From an uncultured Veillonellaceae bacterium (GTDB taxonomy: Bacteria > Bacillota > Negativicutes > Veillonellales > Dialisteraceae), in assembly GCA_927353735.1 (NCBI GenBank), contig CAKMIA010000002.1, positions 96,490 to 160,489 of the forward strand: DNA of 64,000 nt, written 5' to 3'. Shown one piece after another: positions 15,842 to 24,048 of the stretch (its first letter is position 1; each line of letters opens with the position of its first letter). The position numbers were made by a program, and so were the translations under genes. The notes beneath the pieces were generated by a model, which did not search any database, was not told the origin of the DNA, and was given only the letters and a program-made list of their open reading frames with translations.

Positions 15842-15869
15842 AAAAGACGCTCCTTCGGGAGCGTCTTTT
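15842..15869 (-). terminator. Terminator of nrdG-nrdD
   Basis: AAAAGACGCTCC/GGAGCGTCTTTT stem with a stable TTCG-type tetraloop; on the minus strand it follows nrdD by 8 nt and ends in six T. Confidence 0.88.
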
Positions 15870-15877
15870 CTGATGTT

Positions 15878-18313
15878 TTACTGATGCTGCTGAATGAACT
15901 GACGGATGTCCTTTACGTTGTAGTAGAGATGCACCGCGTTGTTTTCCTTCGTGAGAAGGGTGGGGACAGCGGAGATGTCATAGGTCCGGGCGACCTGGGC
16001 ACCGTCCTGATCCTCGGCATAGAGCAGATGGAAGGGGATGCCTGCATCGGAGAGCATCCGCTTGGCCATGCGGCAGTTCGGGCAGGTCTTGGTGGTGAGG
16101 AGAATGGTCTCGGCACCGGCGAGCGGCGCGGCGGCCTTGCGGGGCGTTTCTGCCGGCGCGGCTTCCGCAGACTGTTTCTTCTGCTCGCATGCCGGGCAGG
16201 GCAGGGAGTCTGCCTTGCTGATAGTGGCCGGATCGTAGGTCTTGCGGTTCTTGAATTCGGAGACCTTGCCGTCGTTCCAGTTCTTCACCGGGCGGTAGTA
16301 GCCGGTGATGCGGGAATAGACTTCCGCGGGCTTGCCGCACTGCGGGCAGGTGAAGTGTTCGCCGGCGATGTAGCCGTGCTCCTCGCAGACGGAGTAGGTC
16401 GGGGAGAGGGTGAAATAGGGGAGGCGGAAGTTTTCCGCAATCTTTTTCACCAGTCCCGCCGCGGATTTCCACGTGGGGAGCCGTTCGCCCAGGAAGGCGT
16501 GGAATACGGTGCCGGAGGTGTAGAGGGTCTGCATCTCATCTTCCATTTCGAGGGCATCGAAGATGTCGTCGGTGTAGCCTACGGGGAGATGGGTGCTGTT
16601 CGTATAGTACGGCGCGTTTCCGTCCTTCGCCGCGGTGATGATGTCGGGGAATTCCTCCCGGTCATGCTTGGCGAAGCGGTACGTGGTGGATTCTGCCGGC
16701 GTGGCTTCCAGATTGTACAGGTCGCCGTACTGCTCCTGATAGTCGGAGAGGCGGGCGCGCATGTGCTTCAGGATGGCGATGGATTCCGCACGGCCTTCTT
16801 CGGTGGTGATGTCGTGGTGATCCATCCACTTGGCGTTGAGCAGCGCTTCGTTCATGCCCACAAGGCCGATGGTGGAGAAGTGGTTCTTGAACGTGCCGAG
16901 GTACCGGCGGGTGTAGGGATAGAGCCCTTCCTCCATGAGGCGGGTGATGACCTTTCTCTTGATGGAGAGGGAACGGGCGGCGATGTCCATGTATTTATCC
17001 AGCATGCGGAAGAAGTCTTCCCGCGTTTTGGACAGATAGGCCATGCGGGGCAGGTTCAGGGTGACCACGCCGATGGAGCCGGTGGATTCGCCGGAGCCGA
17101 AGTAGCCGCCGCCTTTCTTGCGGAGTTCTCTCAGGTCGAGGCGGAGACGGCAGCACATGGACCGCACGTCGGAGGGCTTCATGTCGGAATTGATGTAGTT
17201 GGAGAAATAAGGCGTGCCGTATTTCGCGGTCATTTCGAAAAGGAGGCGGTTGTTTTCCGTATCGCTCCAGTCGAAATCCTTCGTGATGGAGTACGTGGGA
17301 ATGGGGTACTGGAAGCCGCGGCCGTTGGCGTCGCCTTCGATCATGATCTCGATGAAGGCCTTGTTCACCATATCCATTTCCTTCTTGCAGTCGCCGTAGG
17401 TGAAGTCCATGGGCTTGCCGCCGACGATGGCGGGCTGGTCCTTCAGATCATCCGGCACGGTCCAGTCGAGGGTGACATTGGTGAAGGGCGCCTGCGTGCC
17501 CCACCGGGACGGCGTATTGACGCCGTAGATGAAGGACTGGATGCACTGCTTGACCTCTGCATAGGAGAGGTGGTCCGCCTTGACGAAGGGAGCGAGGTAG
17601 GTATCAAAGGAGGAGAAAGCCTGCGCGCCGGCCCATTCGTTCTGCATGATGCCGAGGAAGTTGACCATCTGATTGCACAGGGTGGAGAGGTGCTTCGCCG
17701 GCGAGGAGGTGATGCGGTCCGGTACGCCGCCGAGTCCGTCCTGCAGGAGCTGCTTCAGGCTCCAGCCGGCGCAGTAGCCGGTGAGCATGGACAGGTCGTG
17801 CAGATGAAGGAAGCACTGGCGGTGCGCCTGGGCGATCTCGTCATCGTACACCTCGGAGAGCCAGTAATTGGCGGTGATGGCGCCGGAATTGGAAAGGATG
17901 AGGCCGCCTACGGAGAGGGTGACCGTGGAATTTTCCTTGACGCGCCAGTCCTTGTTTTCACCGATGTAGCCGTTCACGAGCTTCTTGTAATCCAGCAGGG
18001 TATTCTTCGTATCGCGGGCCTTCTGATGCTGGCTGCGGTAGAGGATATAGGCCTTTGCCGTTTTCTGGTAGCCGCATTTCATGAGCGCGGTCTCCACCTT
18101 GTCCTGGATCTGTTCCACCGCGGGCGTGATGTATTCCGCTTCACGGAGCGCCGTTTCCACGATAAGGGTGATGGCCCGGGCCATGGTGGGGATATCGCTT
18201 TCCGCGATCTCTGCCGTGGCGGTGAAGGCCCTGGCGATGGCGCTTTCAATTTTCTTTTCGTCGAAGGGGACGGTATCGCCGTTCCTCTTGACGACATTTT
18301 TCAGTTCTACCAT
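15878..18313 (-). CDS. nrdD: Anaerobic ribonucleoside-triphosphate reductase with C-terminal redoxin domain
   Basis: 811 residues. N-terminal ATP-cone (about 1-95, VVKRNGDTVPFDEKKIESAI) for allosteric control. The class III RNR barrel follows, ending in the glycyl-radical loop ITGYYRPV with radical Gly near 671. Zinc-ribbon cysteines flank the loop (CPQC and CPAC). After an Ala/Pro linker (about 715-735) comes a glutaredoxin/thioredoxin-like domain of about 70 residues with CPNC (Cys744/747) and cis-Pro in AVPTLL. Redoxin-dependent (non-formate) NrdD types are known; the fusion suggests this enzyme carries its own reductant. Makes dNTPs from NTPs without oxygen. Second gene after nrdG (28-bp gap). 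Confidence 0.93.
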   Translation of the reverse strand: MVELKNVVKRNGDTVPFDEKKIESAIARAFTATAEIAESDIPTMARAITLIVETALREAEYITPAVEQIQDKVETALMKCGYQKTAKAYILYRSQHQKARDTKNTLLDYKKLVNGYIGENKDWRVKENSTVTLSVGGLILSNSGAITANYWLSEVYDDEIAQAHRQCFLHLHDLSMLTGYCAGWSLKQLLQDGLGGVPDRITSSPAKHLSTLCNQMVNFLGIMQNEWAGAQAFSSFDTYLAPFVKADHLSYAEVKQCIQSFIYGVNTPSRWGTQAPFTNVTLDWTVPDDLKDQPAIVGGKPMDFTYGDCKKEMDMVNKAFIEIMIEGDANGRGFQYPIPTYSITKDFDWSDTENNRLLFEMTAKYGTPYFSNYINSDMKPSDVRSMCCRLRLDLRELRKKGGGYFGSGESTGSIGVVTLNLPRMAYLSKTREDFFRMLDKYMDIAARSLSIKRKVITRLMEEGLYPYTRRYLGTFKNHFSTIGLVGMNEALLNAKWMDHHDITTEEGRAESIAILKHMRARLSDYQEQYGDLYNLEATPAESTTYRFAKHDREEFPDIITAAKDGNAPYYTNSTHLPVGYTDDIFDALEMEDEMQTLYTSGTVFHAFLGERLPTWKSAAGLVKKIAENFRLPYFTLSPTYSVCEEHGYIAGEHFTCPQCGKPAEVYSRITGYYRPVKNWNDGKVSEFKNRKTYDPATISKADSLPCPACEQKKQSAEAAPAETPRKAAAPLAGAETILLTTKTCPNCRMAKRMLSDAGIPFHLLYAEDQDGAQVARTYDISAVPTLLTKENNAVHLYYNVKDIRQFIQQHQ

Positions 18314-18341
18314 GATGGCTTCCTCTCCTTATATATAATGA

Positions 18342-18866
18342 TCAGTCGTAAGAAATGGGTGAATGCGTATCGGATTCCAGGAGGATCATGCGGCCGGCGG
18401 CAAGACTCGCCTGCACGTCGATGAGACGCTGGTTCGAGCTGCCGCGCCATACGGCGGTGCCGTCCTTTTTTGCCAGGACGAAGGGGCCGTCCACGAGCAC
18501 GTCCAGGTAGGGCAGGACCTCTCTGGCCTGTCCGGCCCGGCCGGCGAGGATCTCTTCCCACGTCCAGCCGGTGTAGGCCCATACGTTGAGGCCTTTTTCC
18601 CGTACCGCCTGAGCGATGCACCGCGCCGCCTCCGGCTGCCACAGCGGGTCGCCGCCGGAAAGGGTGACGCCATCAAGATAGCGCGTGCTCAGGATGTCGG
18701 CGATGATGTCCTCCGTATCGGAGACGCGGCCCGCATGGGGGTCCCACGTCTCTGGATTCTGGCAGGCCCGGCAGTGATGGGGGCAGCCCTGAAAGAAGAG
18801 GACATACCGGATGCCCGGCCCGTTCACTGCGGAGTGGCGCACCGCGCCGGCTGTACGAAATTTCAT
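18342..18866 (-). CDS. nrdG: Anaerobic RNR-activating protein (radical SAM)
   Basis: 174 residues. Radical-SAM cluster motif C-x3-C-x2-C: Cys28, 32, 35 in GCPHHCRAC, followed by SGGDPLW. Generates the glycyl radical on NrdD. The start is ATG18866 with GGAGGGATC just upstream on the minus strand; the frame stays open far upstream but only by chance in non-coding sequence. First gene of nrdG-nrdD. Confidence 0.93.
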   Translation of the reverse strand: MKFRTAGAVRHSAVNGPGIRYVLFFQGCPHHCRACQNPETWDPHAGRVSDTEDIIADILSTRYLDGVTLSGGDPLWQPEAARCIAQAVREKGLNVWAYTGWTWEEILAGRAGQAREVLPYLDVLVDGPFVLAKKDGTAVWRGSSNQRLIDVQASLAAGRMILLESDTHSPISYD

Positions 18867-18902
18867 GACCTGATCCCTCCGGAATAAATAAAGTACAATT
18901 AC

Positions 18903-18931
18903 AGTGTAACTATATCCTGTGCGGGTGTCAA
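18903..18931 (-). promoter_or_regulatory. Promoter of nrdG-nrdD
   Basis: Minus strand TTGACA (18931-18926), 17-nt spacer, TACACT (18908-18903), 37 nt before nrdG. Confidence 0.8.
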
Positions 18932-18952
18932 ATGAACGATACCATATCTTGT
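18905..18952 (-). promoter_or_regulatory. Tandem NrdR-box-like sites over the nrdG promoter
   Basis: Minus strand ACAAGATATGGTATCG (18952-18937) and ACAGGATATAGTTACA (18920-18905) share ACAnGATATnGT and start exactly 32 bp apart, about three helical turns, the usual spacing of paired NrdR boxes in RNR promoters. One lies upstream of the -35 and one spans the spacer into the -10, suiting repression. The match to the NrdR consensus is imperfect. Confidence 0.45.
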
Positions 18953-19330
18953 AACTGCGGCGCATCGGGCGGGAACGCGCGCCCTGTCTGAACGGAACAG
19001 GAAGCGGCCGTTTGTCAAGCCGTGAAAAACGGTATGGAAGCGGCTCCGCCATGCAGAAAAGAAATGGGAGGTGCTTCGCGGCGGGGCAGCACTCATCTAA
19101 AATCGGCGGATGGCGCGGCGGAAGAAAATGAAACGGCGCCTCATGGCTCGCCGCTTTTCCACGAAAAATGGAAAAAATGAAAAAGAAAATAAATGAAATG
19201 CGGCCGGCGGCGCGGCACCTGCCGGAGAGAACGGCGGAAATTTTTTCCACAAGCAGAAGCGATGGAAATGGGTTATAATAAAAATGCATAGAAATATTAA
19301 ATTACGGTATCGACAAAAGGGGGAAATCAT
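18953..19330. other. Intergenic stretch between nrdG promoter and cyuA-like gene; no gene seen
   Basis: About 380 nt. Short open frames here lack ribosome sites and conserved-looking sequence. Near the right end TATAAT (19274-19279) is a probable -10 for the next gene, without a clear -35. GGGGGAAATC lies before ATG19331. No tRNA, strong hairpin or repeat was found. Confidence 0.6.
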
Positions 19331-20629
19331 ATGTTGACGAAAGAAGAGATGCTTCAGATGCTCCACAAAAATGTGGTGCCTGCCTTCGGCTGTACCGAGC
19401 CGGTGTGCGTGGCTCTCGCAGCGGCAGATGCGGCCAGGGCCGTCGGCGGAACGGTGGAGTCCGTGCATGTGCTGGTGAGCGGGAACATCTACAAGAACGG
19501 CATGGCCGTGGGGATTCCGAATTTCAACAAGATCGGCATCGCCTACGCGGCGGCGCTCGGCGCCTATCTGGCCAATCCCGAGGAGGAGCTGGAGCTGCTG
19601 AAGGAGATCACGCCGGACATCGCGGAGAAGGCCACAGCGCTGGCAGAGGGCGGCCAAGTCACGGTAGATATCAACAAGCATCAGCAGGGCGTATACGTGA
19701 AGTGCGAGGTCAGGACCTCCGCCGGCATGGGGGAATCGGAGATCGCCCAGAGCCATGCGAACATCATTTCCACGAAGGCAAACGGCGAGACGGTCTTTGA
19801 AAAGGCGGCCGGGACGAAGGCGTCGGACCCGCTGCTGGAGAAGCTCCGCATCATGAAGATCGCCGAGATCCGCGCGCTGGTGGATTCCTGCACGGAAGAG
19901 GAGCTGGCTTTTCTGCTGGACGGCATCGACATGAATGAGGATGCAGCCCGGTACAGCATGCACACCGCCGGCGTGGGCGTGGGCATCGCGGCGACCATGC
20001 AGTCCGAGAAGAGCGGCATCCTCGGCGAAGCGCTGCTGGGACGGATCATGCGGCGCGTGGCGTCCGCTACGGAAGGGCGCCTCGACGGCTGCCCCTATGC
20101 GGTCATGAGCAGCGCCGGCAGCGGCAGCAAGGGCATCGCCGTGATCATCCCCGTGGCCGAGGCGGCGAAGGAGCTGGGCAGCTCCCGGGAAATGACGGTG
20201 AAGGCCATCGCCTTTGCGCACCTCCTGAATGAATACATCAATTCCTATGTGGGCAAGCTGTCCGCGATCTGCGCGTGCAGCATGGCGGCCTCTCCGGCAG
20301 CGGCTGCAGCCATCACCTGGCTCATGGGCGGCAATGATGAGCAGATCGGCTGGGCCATCCGCAATATGGCAGGCAATATCACGGGCATCATCTGCGACGG
20401 CGGCAAGGTGGGCTGCGCGCTGAAGCTGGCCACGGCGGCCGCAGGGGGCCTCATGAGCGCCATGCTGGCCTCTAATTCGGCGGTGATCCGCGTGACGGAC
20501 GGCATCGCGGCGGAAACGCCCGAGGACTGCATCCGCAATATGGGCCGGGTGAGCAATCCGGGCATGGTGGAGACCGACCACGAGATTCTGGAGATCATGC
20601 TGGAAAAGCAGGCGGCGGCCGGAAAATAA
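19331..20629 (+). CDS. CyuA/UPF0597 family, probable L-cysteine desulfidase (L-serine/cysteine dehydratase-like)
   Basis: 432 residues over the full UPF0597 (YhaM/CyuA) domain. Conserved cysteine-rich elements: AFGCTEP with Cys21, SAICACSMA (about 315) and ICDGGKVGC (about 356-364), resembling the iron-sulfur ligands of L-serine dehydratase alpha subunits. Family members degrade L-cysteine to pyruvate, sulfide and ammonia, anaerobically in enterobacteria. GGGGGAAATC ribosome site. Monocistronic with terminator. Confidence 0.85.
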   Translation: MLTKEEMLQMLHKNVVPAFGCTEPVCVALAAADAARAVGGTVESVHVLVSGNIYKNGMAVGIPNFNKIGIAYAAALGAYLANPEEELELLKEITPDIAEKATALAEGGQVTVDINKHQQGVYVKCEVRTSAGMGESEIAQSHANIISTKANGETVFEKAAGTKASDPLLEKLRIMKIAEIRALVDSCTEEELAFLLDGIDMNEDAARYSMHTAGVGVGIAATMQSEKSGILGEALLGRIMRRVASATEGRLDGCPYAVMSSAGSGSKGIAVIIPVAEAAKELGSSREMTVKAIAFAHLLNEYINSYVGKLSAICACSMAASPAAAAAITWLMGGNDEQIGWAIRNMAGNITGIICDGGKVGCALKLATAAAGGLMSAMLASNSAVIRVTDGIAAETPEDCIRNMGRVSNPGMVETDHEILEIMLEKQAAAGK

Positions 20630-20644
20630 AATGACGCGATAACG

Positions 20645-20675
20645 AATACAGCTTCGAAAGAGGCTGTATTTTTTT
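20645..20675 (+). terminator. Terminator of the cyuA-like gene
   Basis: AATACAGC/GCTGTATT stem followed by seven T. Confidence 0.8.
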
Positions 20676-20691
20676 GCGCTGCCGGGGCGCG

Positions 20692-20721
20692 TTGTACACG
20701 TCCGGGGGATTGTGATATCAT
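20692..20721 (+). promoter_or_regulatory. Promoter of the scpA operon
   Basis: TTGTAC (20692-20697), 18-nt spacer, extended -10 TGATATCAT (TATCAT at 20716-20721). It overlaps an upstream in-frame ATG at 20720, which therefore cannot be the scpA start. Confidence 0.65.
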
Positions 20722-20764
20722 GAATCCGAACGTAAGGCGCCGGGTGCGGCGGGAAAGGAGAACC

Positions 20765-21478
20765 ATGGAAAAAGAGCTCGATGCCGCGGGATACGAGGTC
20801 TCGCTCCCTGTCTTTGAAGGGCCCATGGATCTGCTTCTCCATCTGGTGACGAAGAATCGCATCGACATCCACGATATCCCCATTCACAAGATCACCGACC
20901 AGTACCTGGACTACCTGCGCCGGGCGGAGGCCTTCGACCTGGAGCTGGGGAGCGGCTTTTTTGCCATGGCGGCGACCCTGCTGCTGATCAAGTCCCGCAT
21001 CCTGCTTCCGAAGCGGCGGCAGGAGGAGGACGGCGCCGACGAGGACCCCCGGCAGGAGCTGGCCCGGTCGCTGGAAGAATTCCGGCGGATGAAGGAAATG
21101 CGGCAGAGGCTGGAGGAGCTGCTGGCGCAGGAAACGCCGGACCGCCTGCGGGAGCCGGCAGAGCTGCGTTCCGCGGCCTATGCGGGGCGGATCTCGGTGG
21201 AGCGGCTCACCGCGGCTTTTTTTTCGCTCTTTGAGGAGAAGGAAAAAGAGACGCCCCGGGTGCTTCCGGCGGAGGAGGTCACCTTCGACCGTCAGGCAGA
21301 GCAGCTCCGGGGATATCTTCACGGCGGCGGCTGGCGGCCCATGCGGGATTTCTTCATGGCCCAGCCCAGCCGGCTCGCTCTGGCGGTATCGCTGGTGGCG
21401 CTGCTGGAGCTCATCCGCCTCGGCGAGGTGGAGGCCGACGAGGAGGTGGGAGGCATCGTCCTCCGGATGCGGCTATAA
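20765..21478 (+). CDS. scpA: Segregation and condensation protein A (kleisin)
   Basis: 237 residues. ScpA N-terminal motif FEGPMDLLLHLVTKNRIDIHDIPI and FFAMAATLLLIKSRILLP, an acidic/charged middle, and a C-terminal winged-helix segment. Bridges the Smc ATPase heads and binds ScpB for chromosome segregation. AAAGGAG lies 6 nt before ATG20765. Followed by scpB after 36 bp; first gene of a run scpA-scpB-rluB-rdsA-cmk-plsC-ispH/rpsA. Confidence 0.94.
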   Translation: MEKELDAAGYEVSLPVFEGPMDLLLHLVTKNRIDIHDIPIHKITDQYLDYLRRAEAFDLELGSGFFAMAATLLLIKSRILLPKRRQEEDGADEDPRQELARSLEEFRRMKEMRQRLEELLAQETPDRLREPAELRSAAYAGRISVERLTAAFFSLFEEKEKETPRVLPAEEVTFDRQAEQLRGYLHGGGWRPMRDFFMAQPSRLALAVSLVALLELIRLGEVEADEEVGGIVLRMRL

Positions 21479-21514
21479 TAAATTGGTACAGATATAAATA
21501 AAGGAGGAGAGGCT

Positions 21515-22048
21515 ATGCGCGGAACGGCCCGGCTGGCAGCGGCGCTGGAGGCGTACCTTTTCATTCACGGCACGCCGGTCCGGCGGACGGAGCTGGCAGC
21601 GGTGATGCAGGAGGATGCAGGACGCATCGAGGAAGCCATCGGACTGCTCCGGGACCGGTACAGCCGGGAGGATTCGGGCATCCAGCTCCACGAGAGCGGC
21701 GCCGGTCTGGCGCTGGCCACGAAGAAGGAGTACGACGCGTGGCTGTCGGAGACGGCCGGCGGGAAATCGCCCCTGTCGCCGGCGGCGCTGGAGACGCTGG
21801 CGGTCATTGCAGACCGGGAGCCGGTCACGCGGGCGGAGATCGAACGGATACGGGGCGTGTCGGCAGGGCGCGTGCTGGCGTCTCTTCTCGAGAAGGACCT
21901 CATCGAGGAACGGGGCCGGCTCGAGGTGCCGGGACGGCCGATCCTCTATGGTACGACGAAGCGGTTCCTCCAGTGTGCGGGGCTGTCCGACGTGAAGGAG
22001 CTGCGGGAGTCCTGGAAAAAACGGATGACAGAAGGAGAGTTATTTTGA
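21515..22048 (+). CDS. scpB: Segregation and condensation protein B
   Basis: 177 residues of paired winged helices: LEAYLFIHGTPVRRTEL at the N-terminus and ALETLAVIADREPVTRAEIE (about 89-108, joined here) with GVSAGRVL. Partner of ScpA/Smc. AAAGGAGGAGAGG before ATG21515. The stop codon overlaps the TTG start of rluB. Confidence 0.93.
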   Translation: MRGTARLAAALEAYLFIHGTPVRRTELAAVMQEDAGRIEEAIGLLRDRYSREDSGIQLHESGAGLALATKKEYDAWLSETAGGKSPLSPAALETLAVIADREPVTRAEIERIRGVSAGRVLASLLEKDLIEERGRLEVPGRPILYGTTKRFLQCAGLSDVKELRESWKKRMTEGELF

Positions 22049-22767
22049 AAGAGCGTTTACAGAAAGTCCTGAGCCATGCAGGCGTGGCGTCCCGCCGGAA
22101 AGCGGAGGCGCTGATCCTGGCAGGCAAAGTCCGGGTGAACGGACGCATCGTGAGAGAACTGGGGACGGAAGCGGATATCCGGAAGGACCGGATCGAAGTG
22201 GACGGAAAGGTCATCCGTCCGGAGAAGCTCCGATATTTTCTGTTTTTCAAGCCGGACCGGGTGATCTCCTCCGTGCAGGACCCGCAGGGGCGGCGCACGG
22301 TGATGGATTTCTTCCCGAAGGTGCGGGAGCGCATCTTCCCCGTGGGGCGGCTGGACTACCATACGGAAGGGCTGCTGCTCATGACCAATGACGGCGCGCT
22401 GGACCATCTGCTCACCCATCCCAGCCGGGAGGTGCCGAAAACGTACGAGGTGACGGTGCGCGGGAAATTCTCGGAAGCCCTGGCAAACAAGGTGTCGAAG
22501 GGCGTCGATCTGGATGACGGCCGCACGGCGCCGTGCGAGGTGACGGTGCGGAGCTATGACGAGGTGCGGAACCGGACCTATCTCACCATCACCATCCATG
22601 AGGGGAAGAACCGGGAGATCCGCCGGATGATGGAAAAGTTCCATTATCCCGTATTCGGACTCAAGCGGGTGCAGTATGCCTTCCTCACGCTGGACGGCGT
22701 GGACAAGGGCAAATACCGGGCACTGACAGAGAGCGAGGTCGCGAAGCTGTATGAATTCGGAAAATAA
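22045..22767 (+). CDS. rluB: RluB/RsuA-family rRNA pseudouridine synthase
   Basis: 240 residues. N-terminal S4 RNA-binding domain (LQKVLSHAGVASRRKAE, residues 4-20), then the pseudouridine synthase core with catalytic Asp in GRLDYHTEGLLLMTNDG (about 100-116) and KNREIRRM. RluB modifies 23S rRNA near the peptidyl transferase centre; RsuA family specificity cannot be fixed with certainty, but the scpB neighbourhood is that of Firmicutes rluB. TTG start with GGAGAG upstream, overlapping scpB. It overlaps the next gene by 17 bp. Confidence 0.88.
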   Translation: MKERLQKVLSHAGVASRRKAEALILAGKVRVNGRIVRELGTEADIRKDRIEVDGKVIRPEKLRYFLFFKPDRVISSVQDPQGRRTVMDFFPKVRERIFPVGRLDYHTEGLLLMTNDGALDHLLTHPSREVPKTYEVTVRGKFSEALANKVSKGVDLDDGRTAPCEVTVRSYDEVRNRTYLTITIHEGKNREIRRMMEKFHYPVFGLKRVQYAFLTLDGVDKGKYRALTESEVAKLYEFGK

Positions 22768-24010
22768 AAGGATCGCCGTCATCGGCGCAGGCGTGGCGGG
22801 CCTGCTGGCAGCGGTGCATGCGGCGGAGCTCGGCGCGGAGGTGCATCTCTTCGAGAAGATGGACCGCATCGGGCTGAAAATGGGCATCACCGGGAAGGGG
22901 CGGTGCAATCTGACGAACAGCGCCCCCATCGGGGATTTCATCGCCAAGACGCCGGGGAACGGGAAATTCCTGTACAGCGCGTACGGCCGGTTCTCCAATG
23001 TGGACCTGCTGGAGCTGCTCCGGTCCTGGGGGATGGAAACGGTTACCGAGCGGGGCGGCCGGGTTTTCCCGAAAAGTGAGGATGCCCAGGAGGTGCGCCA
23101 CCTGTTCATGCGGAAGCTGGAGGAAACGGGTGTACAGCTTCATCTGTCCGACCCGGTGCATCATATCCTGACGGAGGACGGCCGCGTATCGGCGGTGCAG
23201 ACCTCGCGGGGTGTATTCCCCGCAGAGGCGGTGATCCTGGCGACCGGCGGGAAATCCTATCCCCGCACGGGCTCCACGGGCGACGGCTACCGCATGGCGG
23301 AGGAGCTGGGCCACAAGGTGACGGTCCTGCGCCCGGCGCTGATTCCGCTGGTGTGCAGCAATGCCTACTGCAGGGAGCTGCAGGGGTTGTCTCTCCGCAA
23401 TGTGAAGCTCACCATATCGGCGGGAGGCCGGCGGAAGGCGGAGCTGCAGGGGGAAATGATCTTTACCCATTTCGGCATTTCCGGCCCGATCGTGCTGTCT
23501 CTGAGCGATCAGGTGTCGCTGTGGCTGTCGCAGGGCCATGCCGTGACCGGCGAGATCAATCTGAAGCCGGCGCTGTCGGAGGAGGTGCTGGACAAGCGCA
23601 TTCTCCGGGATCTGGCGAAATTCCATCTGAAACAGATGCGGAACGCCCTGCAGGAGCTGCTGCCGCACCGGTTGATCGACGTCATCCTGCATATGTCGGA
23701 TATTCCGTCCGATCTGGGCGTGTCGGAGCTGACGAAGCAGCAGCGGGCCAATCTGCGCTACGCGCTGCAGCATATGCCCTTCACCATTACGGGCACGCGG
23801 CCCATCGAGGAGGCCATCGTCACCGCCGGCGGCGTTTCCGTGAAGGAGATCCGTTCCTCGTCCATGGAGTCGAAGCTCGTGGGCGGGCTGTATTTTGCAG
23901 GCGAAGTGATGGACATTCATGCCTTTACCGGCGGCTACAATCTGCAGGCGGCCTTTTCCACCGGATGGACCGCTGCGGAATACGCGGCCGGCAAAGCGGA
24001 TGAAGCATAA
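22751..24010 (+). CDS. HI0933/YhiN-like flavoprotein, probable 23S rRNA dihydrouridine synthase (RdsA-type)
   Basis: 419 residues. N-terminal FAD-binding GAGVAG (about 12-17), GITGKGRCNLTN (about 46-57) and a C-terminal FAD-contact AFTGGYNLQAAFSTGW. The family (formerly annotated BaiN or aminoacetone oxidase-like) includes E. coli YhiN, which I recall being reported as the flavin-dependent enzyme making dihydrouridine in 23S rRNA. The 17-bp overlap with the upstream rRNA pseudouridine synthase supports an rRNA role. Ends 38 bp before cmk. Confidence 0.8.
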   Translation: MNSENKRIAVIGAGVAGLLAAVHAAELGAEVHLFEKMDRIGLKMGITGKGRCNLTNSAPIGDFIAKTPGNGKFLYSAYGRFSNVDLLELLRSWGMETVTERGGRVFPKSEDAQEVRHLFMRKLEETGVQLHLSDPVHHILTEDGRVSAVQTSRGVFPAEAVILATGGKSYPRTGSTGDGYRMAEELGHKVTVLRPALIPLVCSNAYCRELQGLSLRNVKLTISAGGRRKAELQGEMIFTHFGISGPIVLSLSDQVSLWLSQGHAVTGEINLKPALSEEVLDKRILRDLAKFHLKQMRNALQELLPHRLIDVILHMSDIPSDLGVSELTKQQRANLRYALQHMPFTITGTRPIEEAIVTAGGVSVKEIRSSSMESKLVGGLYFAGEVMDIHAFTGGYNLQAAFSTGWTAAEYAAGKADEA

Positions 24011-24048
24011 AGAATATAGGGGAGAATATCCCGGCAGGGAGGGATTTG

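Noticed and set aside
15794..18424. 876-codon plus-strand open frame opposite nrdD
   Set aside because: Antisense shadow; the minus-strand reading contains all NrdD motifs, ribosome site and terminator.
18932..18991. 19-codon ORF beginning ATGAACGAT upstream of nrdG
   Set aside because: No ribosome site and it overlaps the minus-strand promoter and NrdR-like box.
19097..21322. 741-codon minus-strand open frame opposite the cyuA-like gene and scpA
   Set aside because: Crosses a terminator and a promoter of the plus strand; low-complexity His/Arg-rich product.
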